NCBI GenBank assembly: GCA_963815655.1
Contig: CAWFHK010000001.1
Span: forward strand, 1,984,001-2,048,000
Source: JAWOLE01 sp963815655
Lineage (GTDB): Bacteria; Acidobacteriota; Thermoanaerobaculia; UBA5066; Gp7-AA6
Length of the DNA: 64,000 nt
Reading direction: 5' to 3'
Of the stretch, positions 51,425 to 61,096 are shown one piece after another (the stretch's first letter is position 1; each line of letters starts with the position of its first letter). Position numbers and translations under genes: made by a program. Under the pieces are notes generated by a model. That model was not told the origin of the DNA, did no database searches, and worked only from the letters and a program-made list of their open reading frames with translations.

Positions 51425-52534
51425 TCAATCCCCGAGGGCGAACTCGCAGCGGCGGCAGAGAAAATCGGCGGGGGCGTCCTCGACCCCGTAGGTCCAGCGG
51501 CGCAGCCGCGCCATGACGTCGCCCCCGAGAATTTCCGCCACGGTCTGCGTCTTCAGGTCGCCCACGACGAGCCGCTCGTAGTAGTCCTGGCAGCAGAGCA
51601 CCGCCTTCGCGGTCGCGGTCACGTGCAGGTGCTCGAAGGGCCTCGAGCCCATCAGCTCGCAGCCCCGGAGGTTCTTCTTCGCGGGAGGCTCGGGCACGAA
51701 CGTGCCGCTCGCCGGGCGGCTGCGAATCCGGAACGGCTTCACCTGCCATCCCATCGGCTCGAACCTCTCCCGGATCCGGACGACGTCCCGAAGGTGATCC
51801 TCGTCCTCCTCGCCCAGGACGACGATGACCGTCTCCTCAGCGAGCGCGCCGCTCCGCATCGCGTCGATGTTCGCGATCACCCGCGCGAGATCCCTCGTGC
51901 CGTGGAGCTTCTGATAGCGCTCCGGGTCGAGCGTGGGCAGGTTGATTCCGATGTAGCGGAAGCGGCCCGCCTCCTCGAGGCGCCGGGCCCGCTCCGGCGT
52001 GAAGTGCGACGCGTTCGTCAGGATCGAGACGGCGAGCCCGCGGCGGAAAAGCGCGAGGCATCTCTCCTCGAAGAGCGGATCGATCGTCGGCTCGTTGTAG
52101 TTGGAGAGGAAGACGACGACCCCCTTGCCGCCCGCCGCGACGGTCTGGTCGACGATCGACTCGAAGAGCTCCTGGCTCATGACCTCCTTCTCCCGCGGAT
52201 CCACCGAGACCGGACAGAAGGGACACCGGTGATTGCACGCGGTGCAGGTCTCGAGCGAGAGAAAGAGCAGGTGCGAGCGGCGCGTCTCCGAGTCCAGGTC
52301 GTCGATCAGAAAACGGGCCGCCCGCAGGTGCTCGACCGCGGCGGACCCCGCCTCGACGGACAGGCCCTTCTCGATCCGCGAGAGGGCCCGGTATTCCTCC
52401 CCGTCCTTGGGGATCGAGACGCCGGTCGCCGGGTTGTAGAGGACCCTTCCCCGGTTGTGCAGATACGGGGAAACCATCTCCGGTTCCACGACGGCGGAGG
52501 CGCCTCGGGAGGCGGGAGACGGGCGTTCGCTCAT
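51425..52534 (-). CDS. radical SAM protein with SPASM-like C-terminus
   Basis: 369 residues. The [4Fe-4S] triad is CNHRCPFC (about residues 97-104) in SLETCTACNHRCPFCPV. FLSNYNEPTIDPLFEERC is the GGEP-equivalent region with an NEP motif, and TNASHFTPERARRL follows. The C-terminus has the cysteines CELMG, CCQDYYERLVVGDL and CRRCEFALGD, the pattern of a SPASM auxiliary cluster. Relatives of this type are found in glycan clusters and in peptide or anaerobic maturation; no precursor peptide is evident nearby. ATG 52534 is the first Met; M20 is possible. Confidence 0.9.
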   Translation of the reverse strand: MSERPSPASRGASAVVEPEMVSPYLHNRGRVLYNPATGVSIPKDGEEYRALSRIEKGLSVEAGSAAVEHLRAARFLIDDLDSETRRSHLLFLSLETCTACNHRCPFCPVSVDPREKEVMSQELFESIVDQTVAAGGKGVVVFLSNYNEPTIDPLFEERCLALFRRGLAVSILTNASHFTPERARRLEEAGRFRYIGINLPTLDPERYQKLHGTRDLARVIANIDAMRSGALAEETVIVVLGEEDEDHLRDVVRIRERFEPMGWQVKPFRIRSRPASGTFVPEPPAKKNLRGCELMGSRPFEHLHVTATAKAVLCCQDYYERLVVGDLKTQTVAEILGGDVMARLRRWTYGVEDAPADFLCRRCEFALGD

Positions 52535-52633
52535 GAGAAAGGCGGTCTCATCACTCTGACTAACCGGGCCATTCTAGCGCCTGTTTCTACGGACACGGGG
52601 CTGCGAACGTCGGTCTCCACGCGCCCGCAAACA

Positions 52634-52660
52634 AAAGGCCCCGGCCGAGCCGGGGCCTTT
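52634..52660 (-). terminator. intrinsic terminator downstream of the PKD protein gene
   Basis: AAAGGCCCCGGC pairs perfectly with GCCGGGGCCTTT around CGA, followed by TTTTGTTTG on the minus strand. It lies 22 bases after the stop at 52682. Confidence 0.95.
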
Positions 52661-52681
52661 CCCTTCATGGCGAAGTCGGGT

Positions 52682-55600
52682 TCAGTTCTGGGGGAGCGCC
52701 TGGATGAAGTTCGTGTCGAGCGTCACCTTGTCCACGGTGAACGCGTAGGCGCCCACCCGTCCCCCACTCAACTGTTCGAACCGGATCGAGACCGGCTTGC
52801 CCGGGTTGGTGAAGTGCATGTTCGGATCGGTGAGGGAGATCTGTCCATAGCGCGGACTCGTTCCGCCGAGCTCGAACCCGACCGAACCGACCTCCGACCC
52901 GTCCGGCGCGACCGCGACGATCCGTCCGGTGACGTGACCCGGGTCCAGGGCGAAGACGCCGATGCGGGAGGAATAGCGGACGCTCTCCTCGACGCCCGTC
53001 AGGAAGAGGTCCTTGGAGGCTCCGCCCGCCTGGGCTCCAGTGTAGACGGCGAGCTGGGACCCCGCGGTGCCGGCCGGCTCGTCGTCGTAGTTTCGAGATC
53101 CGATGACGAGCGGGCGCGTCGCCGACTCGTCGTCCTGGGGATAGAAGATGCGGAGGATCCCCGCGTTGCTTCCGGAGAGGTCCACTCTCGTGTCCCTCGA
53201 CATCAGCGCGGAGACGACATCGTCGTAATTGAGCAGCTGGCCGGCCGCGACCGGGAGATTGGCGACCTCGGCCACATGCTCCGTGACGCCGTCGGAGGTG
53301 TAGGAGTACTGGAAGGAGAGATTCCGGGACCTCGAACCGCGGTTGAAGATTCGCAGGTCGGTGCGCCAGTGGGCTCCGTACGTCGTGTCGTAACGGGAGA
53401 CGCCCGCCACCCAGTAGGAAATGACCCCGTCTTCGGCGGCCGGGGCCTGGCTGTCGTCGCTGATCTGGACGAGGTCGAGGGTCTTCCTGTCGAGCGCCGT
53501 GCCGAAGGCGAGCAGCGTTCCCTTCGTGGAAGTCGCCGTCAACACGTAGTGCTTGCCGTCGTCCAGTCCGAGATCGCCGTCCCTCAGGTAAACCTGCTGA
53601 TAGGGCCCGAGATTGTTGAACTTCCGGGAGGCGACCCGGCTGCCGGCGGCGTCCAGAATCAGGACTTGAGCGCCCTGATCATCGGTGGCCTTGAGCTCGA
53701 AGTTGCCCTGGGAAGCGCCGGCGTTGAAGAGAGTGACGACGAACCGGTATCTCGGATCGGACCGGAGGCCGATCAGGTACTGGTCCCCCGACGGGGGCGG
53801 CAGCACCGGCGTGGTGGTGAACGTGGCCATGACCGACGCGTCGGCCGACATCGTCAGGGAGCAGGTGCCGGTACCGGAGCACGCCCCGGTCCACCCCGAG
53901 AAGTTCGAGCCGGCGTCGGGCGCGGCGCTCAGCGTCACGCCCGTCCCTTCGGGAAAAGCCGCGCTGCAGGCCGCCCCGCAACTGATGCCGGACGGAGCGC
54001 TCGAGACAGTCCCCGAGCCGGCTCCGCCCTTCGAAACCGTCAACGTGTGGTTGGTCGGACCAGGTGTCGGTGTGGGTGACGGGCCCGAGCTGTCGAAGCG
54101 CGCCGTCACGCTCTTGCTGGTGCTCATCGACATCGTGCACGTTCCGAGAAGATAGGCGTCGCAGCCGGTGATTCCTTTGAAGAGCGATCCGGACGCGGCC
54201 GATCCATACAACTGAACAGAGGTGCCGTCCGGAAAGGTCGCCGTGCAAGTGGATGGGCAATTGATCCCGGCCGGGTTGCTGGTGACCGTTCCGTTTCCGG
54301 TCCCCACCGGATCGAAGCTGACGGAGAGGGCGACGTCGGTTGCCTCCGCTTCGGACTCGGTCCCGAGCCCGCTCGAGAGACCCGAAAGCACCGTCGAGAC
54401 GAACCCCTGCGGCGAAACGCCTCCACTGCCGTCCACCGCGTAGACGGGGATCCCCGACCCGTAGGAGACGTTGCCCGGGTTGACCTTGGGCCGGAAATAC
54501 ACCCTCGCGGTGACGAGGGGCGCCCGCGTGCCCGGCGTGTACCGGATGACGACGGTCCCCTTGTTGTTGCCGCCGCTCAAGGCGGCCACCACGTCGCTGA
54601 TCGAAAAAGAACCGCCGGGCGGAAGCGCCACCGGGGTGCCATAGTTCAACTGGGTCAGGTCCAGCGACGGCGGCGCGACGGCGTCCGGCACCAGAGGTAC
54701 GAAGGCCAGGCCGACGTTCATCGAAGCGGTCCCACCGTTGGTGATCGAGATGTCGGTGCCCCAGGTCGTGGTCCCGTCGTCCAAGTGCGCGGCGCCCGGG
54801 ACGATCACGGCCCGGAAGCTCGGCGGCGTGATGGCCATGGCGATGTCCACGTTGGCCGTGCCCACCGTGTTCGTGCCGTCGCCCGTCACGGTCAGGCGCA
54901 CCGTGCGCGCTCCCGCGGAGCTGTAGGTCTTGGTGACCGTCCTGCCCGCCTTCGTCTCATCTGTGAAGTCCCAGGCAAAGGCCGACGCCTGGGTCGCGCC
55001 GGCCGTGAACGTGATCGCCCGGCCGGCTTCCGCCGTGTAGGCGTTGGTTCCTGTCTGCGTGGCGCCCGTGACGGTGTAGGCGGTCGAAGGGGGAGGCGGC
55101 CCCGTGATGGCCATCGGGATCGTGACCGACGTCGCGCCAGACGTGTTCGACTCGTCTCCCGCGATCGTCAGGTGCACCGCGTACGAGCCCGCGGCCACAT
55201 ATGTCTTGACAAAAGACCGGGTGGTGGCGAACGTCCCGTCCTTAAAATCCCAGGCATAACTGCCGGCGTGGGTCTCGCTCGCCGTGAAGGTGATCGGAGA
55301 ACCGTTGCCCGCGGTATACCCCCCGCTGAGATTCCCGCTCACGGTGGGTCCGGAAACCGTGTAAGCCGCCGATGGCGCCGGCAGGCCCACGATCGTGACG
55401 GAGGTGAAGTTCACGGCGGACGCTCCGGTCGACACGTCCGTGGCCCTGGCCGCGACGGTATAGACGCCGGCGGCCGCGTAGGTGCAGGTCGTCGCGGAGC
55501 CTCCGGGGCTGAACGTCGGAGCGATCGCGACGTAGGAGCAGTTCCAGCCGTAGGAGTACGAGCCGCTGCCGCCGCTGGCGCTCGCGGAAAACAAGAGCGC

Positions 55601-57298
55601 GACGCTCCTCGAGCCCGACGAGGGACCCGACACCGAAACCGTCAGCGAGCCGCCGGGGGGCGGAGTCGCGGTCGGGACGGGAGTCGGAACGGGAGTCGGA
55701 GACGAAGAAGAGATGACGACCGGACTGGAGCTCGAGATCGTGCCGACGGTGACCTTGACCGTGCAGCTCGACAAGCAAACCGCGCCCGGAGTCCAACTCA
55801 GCGGGCCGGCGCCGGTCGTCGGTGAACCCGGCAGCTCCACGTCGCCCGAGCTGTTGTTGAAATAGAAGTGCGCCGAGGGAGGAGCGGCCGCCTCCGTGTC
55901 CTTCAGGTAATAGGCCGTGCCGGCGTTGAGCTGGAAGGCGCCTCCGCCGAAGAATGCCGGCACCGTCGCGGCCGGATCGGTGAAGATGCCCAGGACCGGC
56001 GTCGAGTCCACGATCGTGACCGATCCCGTGGCGGTCGCCCGGTAGCCCCCCGGGAAGGCGATCGTCAGCGTGAATCCCGTCGCGCCGGACGGCACGGGAA
56101 CGATCTTTCCGGAGACGTCGATCGGGGAAGACCCCGTGAAGTGCCAGTCGAACGAGGCCTCCGGGAGATTCCCCTTCGAGGGACTCGCGTCCGCGTTGCC
56201 GCCCCTGACGACCGTCAGCGTGCCGCCGCTCTTGTCGCACGTGCCGCTGAAACCGGCGTAACCCGCGATGCCGACCTGCGGACAGACCACCGGGTACGAC
56301 GCGGAGACGAACGGCGAAGCGGACACGCTGCTCTGCATGGCAAAGCGGTAGGACCCGGCGGAAGGCGGATTCGTCAATCCGAGGCTCTGCATGCAGAGGT
56401 CTCCGGAGCGAAACGTCCCTTGCTGGGAGGCGGCCGGGTCGCAGGGGAAGTAGCCGGTCACCGTCCCCTCGTTGTCCGGGGAGCCGGGAGTCCCCCCCTC
56501 ATCCGACAGGAAAGAACCGCCGTAGACAAAGTCCCAGTCGGTCCGGGTGGGACTCGGATTCGATGTGTCCTGGAGCTGCCACTTGTCGCCGTAGTAATTC
56601 ACCGAGTCCCCGCGCAGCAGCGAGGACTGGTTCGTCGCCTTGACGCCGGGCCCCGGCGTCGGAGTCGGGGTCGGCGTCGGCGTGAAAACGGCCGTCGGTG
56701 TCGACGTCGGCGTCGCCGTGACGCTCCCCCCCGAGACGGTCCAGTTGAAGTTCCTGGGGGGAGTATCCACCGGCCGGATCGTCCAGGTCCTGCCGAGGGG
56801 ATCGGTCGTCTGGGTCGAATCGGGAATCTCACCCAGATCGCCCTTGTAGTCCCACGTCCCGAGACCGAAGGTGAACCGGGAGTGCCCGTCGTCCCGGAGC
56901 CCGCCGCAGCCATGGGTCTGAGCAATACATTGACCCGAGACCATTCGAACCAACGCGAGGGTTCCCGAGGCGGAGACGTTCGAGATCGAGTTGCAGTCCG
57001 CGAGGACAATGATGCCGGTGTCGGAGGGAGGAAAGCCTCCGACGCATTTGGAGACCGCCTGGATATGCCCGCCTGTGAGCGCGGTGGTGTCGAGCCAGAA
57101 GAACCCGTACTCCGTCTGCTGGAGAACGTACTGCCCGACGTAGATCGCCGAGACTCCCGTTATCCCGACGATCCCGCCGGCCGAGACCGGGACCGTCTGA
57201 GCCGACAGGAGTGTCGGCAAAAAGAACAACAGGAGGGCGACCGGCCTCCCCAGCGCGCGGAACGCGCTCAGCGATCGAGAACTTGGAAAGAGGTTCAT
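52682..57298 (-). CDS. very large secreted protein with PKD and InlB-type repeats
   Basis: 1538 residues. A signal peptide (RPVALLLFFLPTLLSAQT) is followed by a region of about 200 residues, a Thr/Pro spacer (TPTPTPTPTPGPG), Ig-like folds, a second Thr/Pro spacer, three PKD domains (YAWDFKDGTFATTRSFVKTY, FAWDFTDETKAGRTVTKTY) and two InlB B-like repeats (GTVTSNPAGINCPSTCTATF and GTVSSAPSGISCGAACSAAF) with paired cysteines. The C-terminal 350 residues form a beta-rich domain without named match. It is probably a surface adhesin or matrix protein. No sortase or T9SS signal is seen at the C-terminus (FIQALPQN). ATG 57298 is chosen; TTG 57304 lies closer to AGGAGG. Confidence 0.9.
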   Translation of the reverse strand: MNLFPSSRSLSAFRALGRPVALLLFFLPTLLSAQTVPVSAGGIVGITGVSAIYVGQYVLQQTEYGFFWLDTTALTGGHIQAVSKCVGGFPPSDTGIIVLADCNSISNVSASGTLALVRMVSGQCIAQTHGCGGLRDDGHSRFTFGLGTWDYKGDLGEIPDSTQTTDPLGRTWTIRPVDTPPRNFNWTVSGGSVTATPTSTPTAVFTPTPTPTPTPGPGVKATNQSSLLRGDSVNYYGDKWQLQDTSNPSPTRTDWDFVYGGSFLSDEGGTPGSPDNEGTVTGYFPCDPAASQQGTFRSGDLCMQSLGLTNPPSAGSYRFAMQSSVSASPFVSASYPVVCPQVGIAGYAGFSGTCDKSGGTLTVVRGGNADASPSKGNLPEASFDWHFTGSSPIDVSGKIVPVPSGATGFTLTIAFPGGYRATATGSVTIVDSTPVLGIFTDPAATVPAFFGGGAFQLNAGTAYYLKDTEAAAPPSAHFYFNNSSGDVELPGSPTTGAGPLSWTPGAVCLSSCTVKVTVGTISSSSPVVISSSSPTPVPTPVPTATPPPGGSLTVSVSGPSSGSRSVALLFSASASGGSGSYSYGWNCSYVAIAPTFSPGGSATTCTYAAAGVYTVAARATDVSTGASAVNFTSVTIVGLPAPSAAYTVSGPTVSGNLSGGYTAGNGSPITFTASETHAGSYAWDFKDGTFATTRSFVKTYVAAGSYAVHLTIAGDESNTSGATSVTIPMAITGPPPPSTAYTVTGATQTGTNAYTAEAGRAITFTAGATQASAFAWDFTDETKAGRTVTKTYSSAGARTVRLTVTGDGTNTVGTANVDIAMAITPPSFRAVIVPGAAHLDDGTTTWGTDISITNGGTASMNVGLAFVPLVPDAVAPPSLDLTQLNYGTPVALPPGGSFSISDVVAALSGGNNKGTVVIRYTPGTRAPLVTARVYFRPKVNPGNVSYGSGIPVYAVDGSGGVSPQGFVSTVLSGLSSGLGTESEAEATDVALSVSFDPVGTGNGTVTSNPAGINCPSTCTATFPDGTSVQLYGSAASGSLFKGITGCDAYLLGTCTMSMSTSKSVTARFDSSGPSPTPTPGPTNHTLTVSKGGAGSGTVSSAPSGISCGAACSAAFPEGTGVTLSAAPDAGSNFSGWTGACSGTGTCSLTMSADASVMATFTTTPVLPPPSGDQYLIGLRSDPRYRFVVTLFNAGASQGNFELKATDDQGAQVLILDAAGSRVASRKFNNLGPYQQVYLRDGDLGLDDGKHYVLTATSTKGTLLAFGTALDRKTLDLVQISDDSQAPAAEDGVISYWVAGVSRYDTTYGAHWRTDLRIFNRGSRSRNLSFQYSYTSDGVTEHVAEVANLPVAAGQLLNYDDVVSALMSRDTRVDLSGSNAGILRIFYPQDDESATRPLVIGSRNYDDEPAGTAGSQLAVYTGAQAGGASKDLFLTGVEESVRYSSRIGVFALDPGHVTGRIVAVAPDGSEVGSVGFELGGTSPRYGQISLTDPNMHFTNPGKPVSIRFEQLSGGRVGAYAFTVDKVTLDTNFIQALPQN

Positions 57299-57490
57299 GG
57301 GCAAGGATTCCTCCTGGGGCTGCCCTGACGGGCACGTTGGTTTCTTTGGATGTTGGCTTCGAAGCCGGATTTCAGATTCCTAGCCTTGGTCGATGTCATG
57401 AGAACTGGGGATCTGAGATCAGGCTTGGCTGGGGTCAGCTTTTCCTCTGTTTGCGCCTTGGCTGGGGCGAGAAGGCCTTCCGACCGACGA

Positions 57491-57529
57491 GAAAAGAAGA
57501 GTGGGCGGGACTCTTCGTCCCGCCCACTC
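57491..57529 (-). terminator. intrinsic terminator downstream of the secreted-protein gene
   Basis: GAGTGGGCGGGA and TCCCGCCCACTC form a perfect 12-bp stem around CTCTTCG, and TTCTTTTC follows on the minus strand. It is 11 bases after the TAG of the gene at 57541. The bases from 57299 to 57490 hold the PKD gene leader, including two copies of CCTTGGCTGGGG (57422 and 57457 regions). Confidence 0.93.
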
Positions 57530-57540
57530 GAGGGAAACGA

Positions 57541-59142
57541 CTATGGCTGTGCCGGACCGGTGCCGACGAGCAGCGGAATCACGGGGACCGAATTCGTCAC
57601 GCCCAGCGCGGCGGGATTCGGGCCGTAGCAGTTCGGAGGCCCTCCTGCGTTGAAGCACGGCACGTTGAGCGGCTGACAGTTCGTCGGATCGAGCTGGGCC
57701 GCCGGCACGCCGGCCGACAGGAACGCGGCAGCACCCGCGAAGTCGTACGTCACGTACGCCTGATCGAGGACACCACCGAAGGGACCACCCGTGTTGAAGA
57801 ACTCCATGCTGACCCAGCCAGCGGGCCAGGCCGGATGCGGGAAGCCCACGATCGATGTGCGCTGGGTCTCCAGCGGGAAGTTGAACGTCGGAGGCGTTCC
57901 GCACGGCGAAACCGTGCAGCCCACGCTGACCGTGTTCTCATCTTCGTCGTAGAAGGCCAGAGCCACCTCGGTTTCCGAGGTGTTGCACTTGCCCGGGGTG
58001 TACCCGAGGAGATCCTCGCGGCCGGTGGAGATACTGTCGGCTCCGGCCGAACCGCGCCACACGTTGAAGTAGGAGGTCGTCGCGCTGGCAGCGGCTCCCG
58101 GAGGCGGGGTCGTGCCGTCGAACCAACGCGCAGCGTACTTCAGGCCCAAGGGCTCACGCTGGTCGCCGCCGCCGCAATCGAACGCGGGCGGAGCGATGAA
58201 GCCGCCGCCGGTCGGGTTGAAGCAGCCGGGCCCATCGATTGCGTGCACGTAACGGCGGTAGAAGGTACGCCGTCCGGGGACGCTGGTGGTATTCGCGGAG
58301 GACAGAGCCGTATAGTCAAACAGGGAAGGATCCGCCTCGATCGCGACGGCGGGGAACCCGCGAGTGCCGACGCCCGCGCCCGAGGTGTAGATGTAGTCGC
58401 CGAACAGGTTGTTCTCCATTCCGATCGCGTCGTTGGTGTAGTAGGCCGCGTCGTTCGGATTGGAGAGCGTGCAGTAGTTGGCGTGGTCGATCGTGATGTA
58501 CCCGTGGATCGGGTTGGTGATCACGCCGTCCACGTCGCCGCACGTGAAGGTGTCCTTGGTCGTATCCAGCGAGTCGAGGACCTGGAACAGGAATGCGGCC
58601 GAGAAGGGTCCAGGCGGATACGACACGGTCGCGGAATTGTTGTCGAAGCTCGAGTTGGCCGGGAACTGAGGTCTGGCGCGCAGGTAACCGCCCGCCGCCG
58701 GATAGACCGGGGCGCTGGGGTTGCGCTGGCAGACATCGCCGTTGATCGTCACCTGGTTGGAGTCCTTGACCTCGGACACGTGATTCTGGTTGATCGGCGT
58801 GACCGGGAGGAAGCCCCGCAGCACCTGCGCCACCGAGAACGACTGGATGTCGAACCCGGTCAACGCGATGTTGAAGTCGAGGACCAGCTCGGTCCTCTCG
58901 TTCCACACGGAGACGTGGGCGAGCATCGGCGCCGAGGAAGCGTTCCCGATCGTCACCAGCGTGTCGAGTGCCGTCGCGCCGGTGTTCAGGACCGTTCCAT
59001 CCGCGTTGTAGGTCGCCTGGAAATAGGGAATGAGCAGCGTCGCAGCAGGACGCTGATCAATGGTACACGTGATGGCGCCCGCGCCGCTCGCGATCGCGAG
59101 CAAGGCGACGACCGCCATACACGTCAGGAAGGTTTTCTTCAT
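57541..59142 (-). CDS. secreted protein of unknown function
   Basis: 533 residues. Signal peptide MKKTFLTCMAVVALLAIASGAGA with ATG 59142 preceded by GAGGAG. The mature part is rich in Asn, Gly and aromatic residues with about a dozen Cys, which suggests disulfides, and begins TCTIDQRPAATLLIPYFQ. I see no known catalytic motif. Related-looking proteins occur near PKD and FG-GAP secreted proteins in this kind of genome. A strong terminator follows the gene, so it is a single-gene unit. Upstream bases 59143-59391 are AT-rich and contain a poly-T run (ATTTTTTT), probably the promoter; I see no gene there. Confidence 0.8.
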   Translation of the reverse strand: MKKTFLTCMAVVALLAIASGAGAITCTIDQRPAATLLIPYFQATYNADGTVLNTGATALDTLVTIGNASSAPMLAHVSVWNERTELVLDFNIALTGFDIQSFSVAQVLRGFLPVTPINQNHVSEVKDSNQVTINGDVCQRNPSAPVYPAAGGYLRARPQFPANSSFDNNSATVSYPPGPFSAAFLFQVLDSLDTTKDTFTCGDVDGVITNPIHGYITIDHANYCTLSNPNDAAYYTNDAIGMENNLFGDYIYTSGAGVGTRGFPAVAIEADPSLFDYTALSSANTTSVPGRRTFYRRYVHAIDGPGCFNPTGGGFIAPPAFDCGGGDQREPLGLKYAARWFDGTTPPPGAAASATTSYFNVWRGSAGADSISTGREDLLGYTPGKCNTSETEVALAFYDEDENTVSVGCTVSPCGTPPTFNFPLETQRTSIVGFPHPAWPAGWVSMEFFNTGGPFGGVLDQAYVTYDFAGAAAFLSAGVPAAQLDPTNCQPLNVPCFNAGGPPNCYGPNPAALGVTNSVPVIPLLVGTGPAQP

Positions 59143-59391
59143 TGAGATCTCCTCGTTACTGTTAACTGCGAAAAAACACGCTTGAGTTCCTTCCCCTCGC
59201 GCGATCCCATCACCTCCCATATCTCAATTTTTTTCAGACCCTTGAAGTCCTTGATTAACGATACCGGAAGTCTTCGATCCTCCGTAGGTTTAGAGGCATC
59301 TTCGGACCTTCGGAAGCGGCTGTCAAGGGGAAAGTGTGAAAAATATGCTCCGAAATCATGGGGCTGGGGGTAAGTGGCCTGTCATCAGCCA

Positions 59392-61017
59392 CTAACGCCG
59401 GTTCAGGTAGACGTTCCACCCCCCACGATCGTTTAGTCGGTAGGAGGCAACGGTCTTTGACAGGACGATGTCGGGACGCCCGTCGCCGTCGAGATCGGCG
59501 AACCGGATGCACTGGCCGGGCGAGTCGAGCTTCGGTTCCTCGCTTTCGTCCATCTCCCCGAACGTGCCGTCCGGATGCTGGAAGAAGATCCTCAACCGGT
59601 CGAGCTCGCTGTCCGCGAAGGCAACGTCGTCCAGGCCATCCCCGTCCAGATCCCCCATCGCAAGCGCGTATTGGGCGCTGCGGCCCGATTTCTTCCGCCA
59701 GACCCGGTGGCGCGTCCAGGTCCCCTTCTCGTAGCTGTAGAGAGTGATGCCGGTCGCGCGCGCCACCTCCGGTTCGTTGGTCATCATGTAGTAGGCGTCG
59801 GCGAAGGTCGGGATTCGGGCCTTTCCCAGGGTGCCCGGCACCGCGGCGAAATGGTAGGAGTAGACCTCGAGCTCCGGGAAACGGACCGGTTCGAAGCGGC
59901 CGTTGCCCGTATTCCTCCAGAGGAGCGTATTCGCTCCGATGAAGTGGCTTCCCGACAGAATGTCCTTTCGGCCGTCACCGTCGAAATCCCAGCCGGCCAG
60001 CGAATTGGAGTAGAGGCCGACGAAACTGTCCGGCTCGTACTGCCACCCGTCGGCACCCCGATAGAGATAGACCCGGACCTGGTGCGTGTCCGTCGGGCCG
60101 CCGCTGTCCGTCGCGGCGACGATGTCGAGCTTGCCGTCTCCGTCCGCATCGGCGAGCACGACGGCCTGCGAAGAGAAGTCCCGAGTCGGAAGCCCCCGGC
60201 GCACCACGCGAAACGTTCCCTTCCCATCTCCGAACAACGCCACCACGCCGGCGCCATGAGAAGCGGCGACCACGTCCGCGCGGCCGTCCCCGTCGATGTC
60301 GCCGACCGCGACTCCACCGTAATCGAGGGAGAACGCGGAGTTGGGACTTCCGTCCTCGATGAAGTTGAGCCCCCAGGCCGAAAAGTGCCCCTTCCCGTCG
60401 CCGAGCCAGATGTGGAGCCTCGACTCGCCCAGCCGCGAAGGGGGAGCGACGATGTCGGGAATCCCGTCTCCGTTCATGTCCGCGATGACGAACGACGCGC
60501 GCCACAGGCCGCTCGACGGCAGGCCGGCCGCCGAGACCTCCTCGAGCCGGATGCGGCCCCGCTCGCGTGCCGGCGAGAGGTCTTCGAAGTCGGAGAGAGC
60601 CGGGCCGGCCGGAGTCGGCGTCGTTCCCGGTATGGATGGGACGGCGGAGGACGCGGTCGTTTCCTGGCCGGCGGGTGTGGGAGTGGGAGACCGCTGCAAG
60701 GCCTTCTCGATCGCTTCCGACTCAGCGTTTCGCTTGTACGTGTAGACGTAGTAGTACTTATCGTCCTCCTTGAAGAATTCCACCGGATGGGGGATCAGCA
60801 TGTGCCGGAAGTGCCTGTCGTCGACTCGAATGTACTCGTCCTTGGGAAACCGCTCGACGATGTGCATGTCGTCCTCTTCGATGATGTTCGGGTTCGTGCG
60901 GGACAGCGGCGGCTTCGTCGGCGTCGGCGGCGGCAGGGACGCTCTCGGAGTCGGCGCCGTGCACGCGAGGGGCATCAACAAGGCCGAGACGAGCAGGCAG
61001 GGTCGGATGAACTTCAC
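59392..61017 (-). CDS. FG-GAP/VCBS repeat lipoprotein
   Basis: 541 residues. The signal ends in LLMPLAC, a lipobox with Cys19. Residues about 30-160 hold a Thr/Pro-rich region and a short conserved block (DRHFRHMLIPHPVEFF). From about 170 there are at least five calcium-binding FG-GAP blades of an integrin-like beta-propeller: ADMNGDGIPDIV, GDIDGDGRADVV, ADADGDGKLDIV, WDFDGDGRKDIL, GDLDGDGLDDVAF and ADLDGDGRPDIV. It is lipid-anchored, probably on the cell surface. AGGAGG before GTG 61017 sets the start. Confidence 0.93.
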   Translation of the reverse strand: MKFIRPCLLVSALLMPLACTAPTPRASLPPPTPTKPPLSRTNPNIIEEDDMHIVERFPKDEYIRVDDRHFRHMLIPHPVEFFKEDDKYYYVYTYKRNAESEAIEKALQRSPTPTPAGQETTASSAVPSIPGTTPTPAGPALSDFEDLSPARERGRIRLEEVSAAGLPSSGLWRASFVIADMNGDGIPDIVAPPSRLGESRLHIWLGDGKGHFSAWGLNFIEDGSPNSAFSLDYGGVAVGDIDGDGRADVVAASHGAGVVALFGDGKGTFRVVRRGLPTRDFSSQAVVLADADGDGKLDIVAATDSGGPTDTHQVRVYLYRGADGWQYEPDSFVGLYSNSLAGWDFDGDGRKDILSGSHFIGANTLLWRNTGNGRFEPVRFPELEVYSYHFAAVPGTLGKARIPTFADAYYMMTNEPEVARATGITLYSYEKGTWTRHRVWRKKSGRSAQYALAMGDLDGDGLDDVAFADSELDRLRIFFQHPDGTFGEMDESEEPKLDSPGQCIRFADLDGDGRPDIVLSKTVASYRLNDRGGWNVYLNRR

Positions 61018-61035
61018 AGGACCTCCTCTTACCGG

Positions 61036-61050
61036 ATTCGAGTCTCGAAT
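61036..61050. promoter_or_regulatory. palindrome near the lipoprotein promoter
   Basis: ATTCGAG and CTCGAAT are perfect inverted copies around one T, 19 bases upstream of the lipoprotein start and 46 bases after the permease stop. It could be an operator or a short hairpin. Confidence 0.4.
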
Positions 61051-61096
61051 TCCGCCGCTCCCAACCGCCGCCGCCGGCGCATTCTTCCCTGCGCGC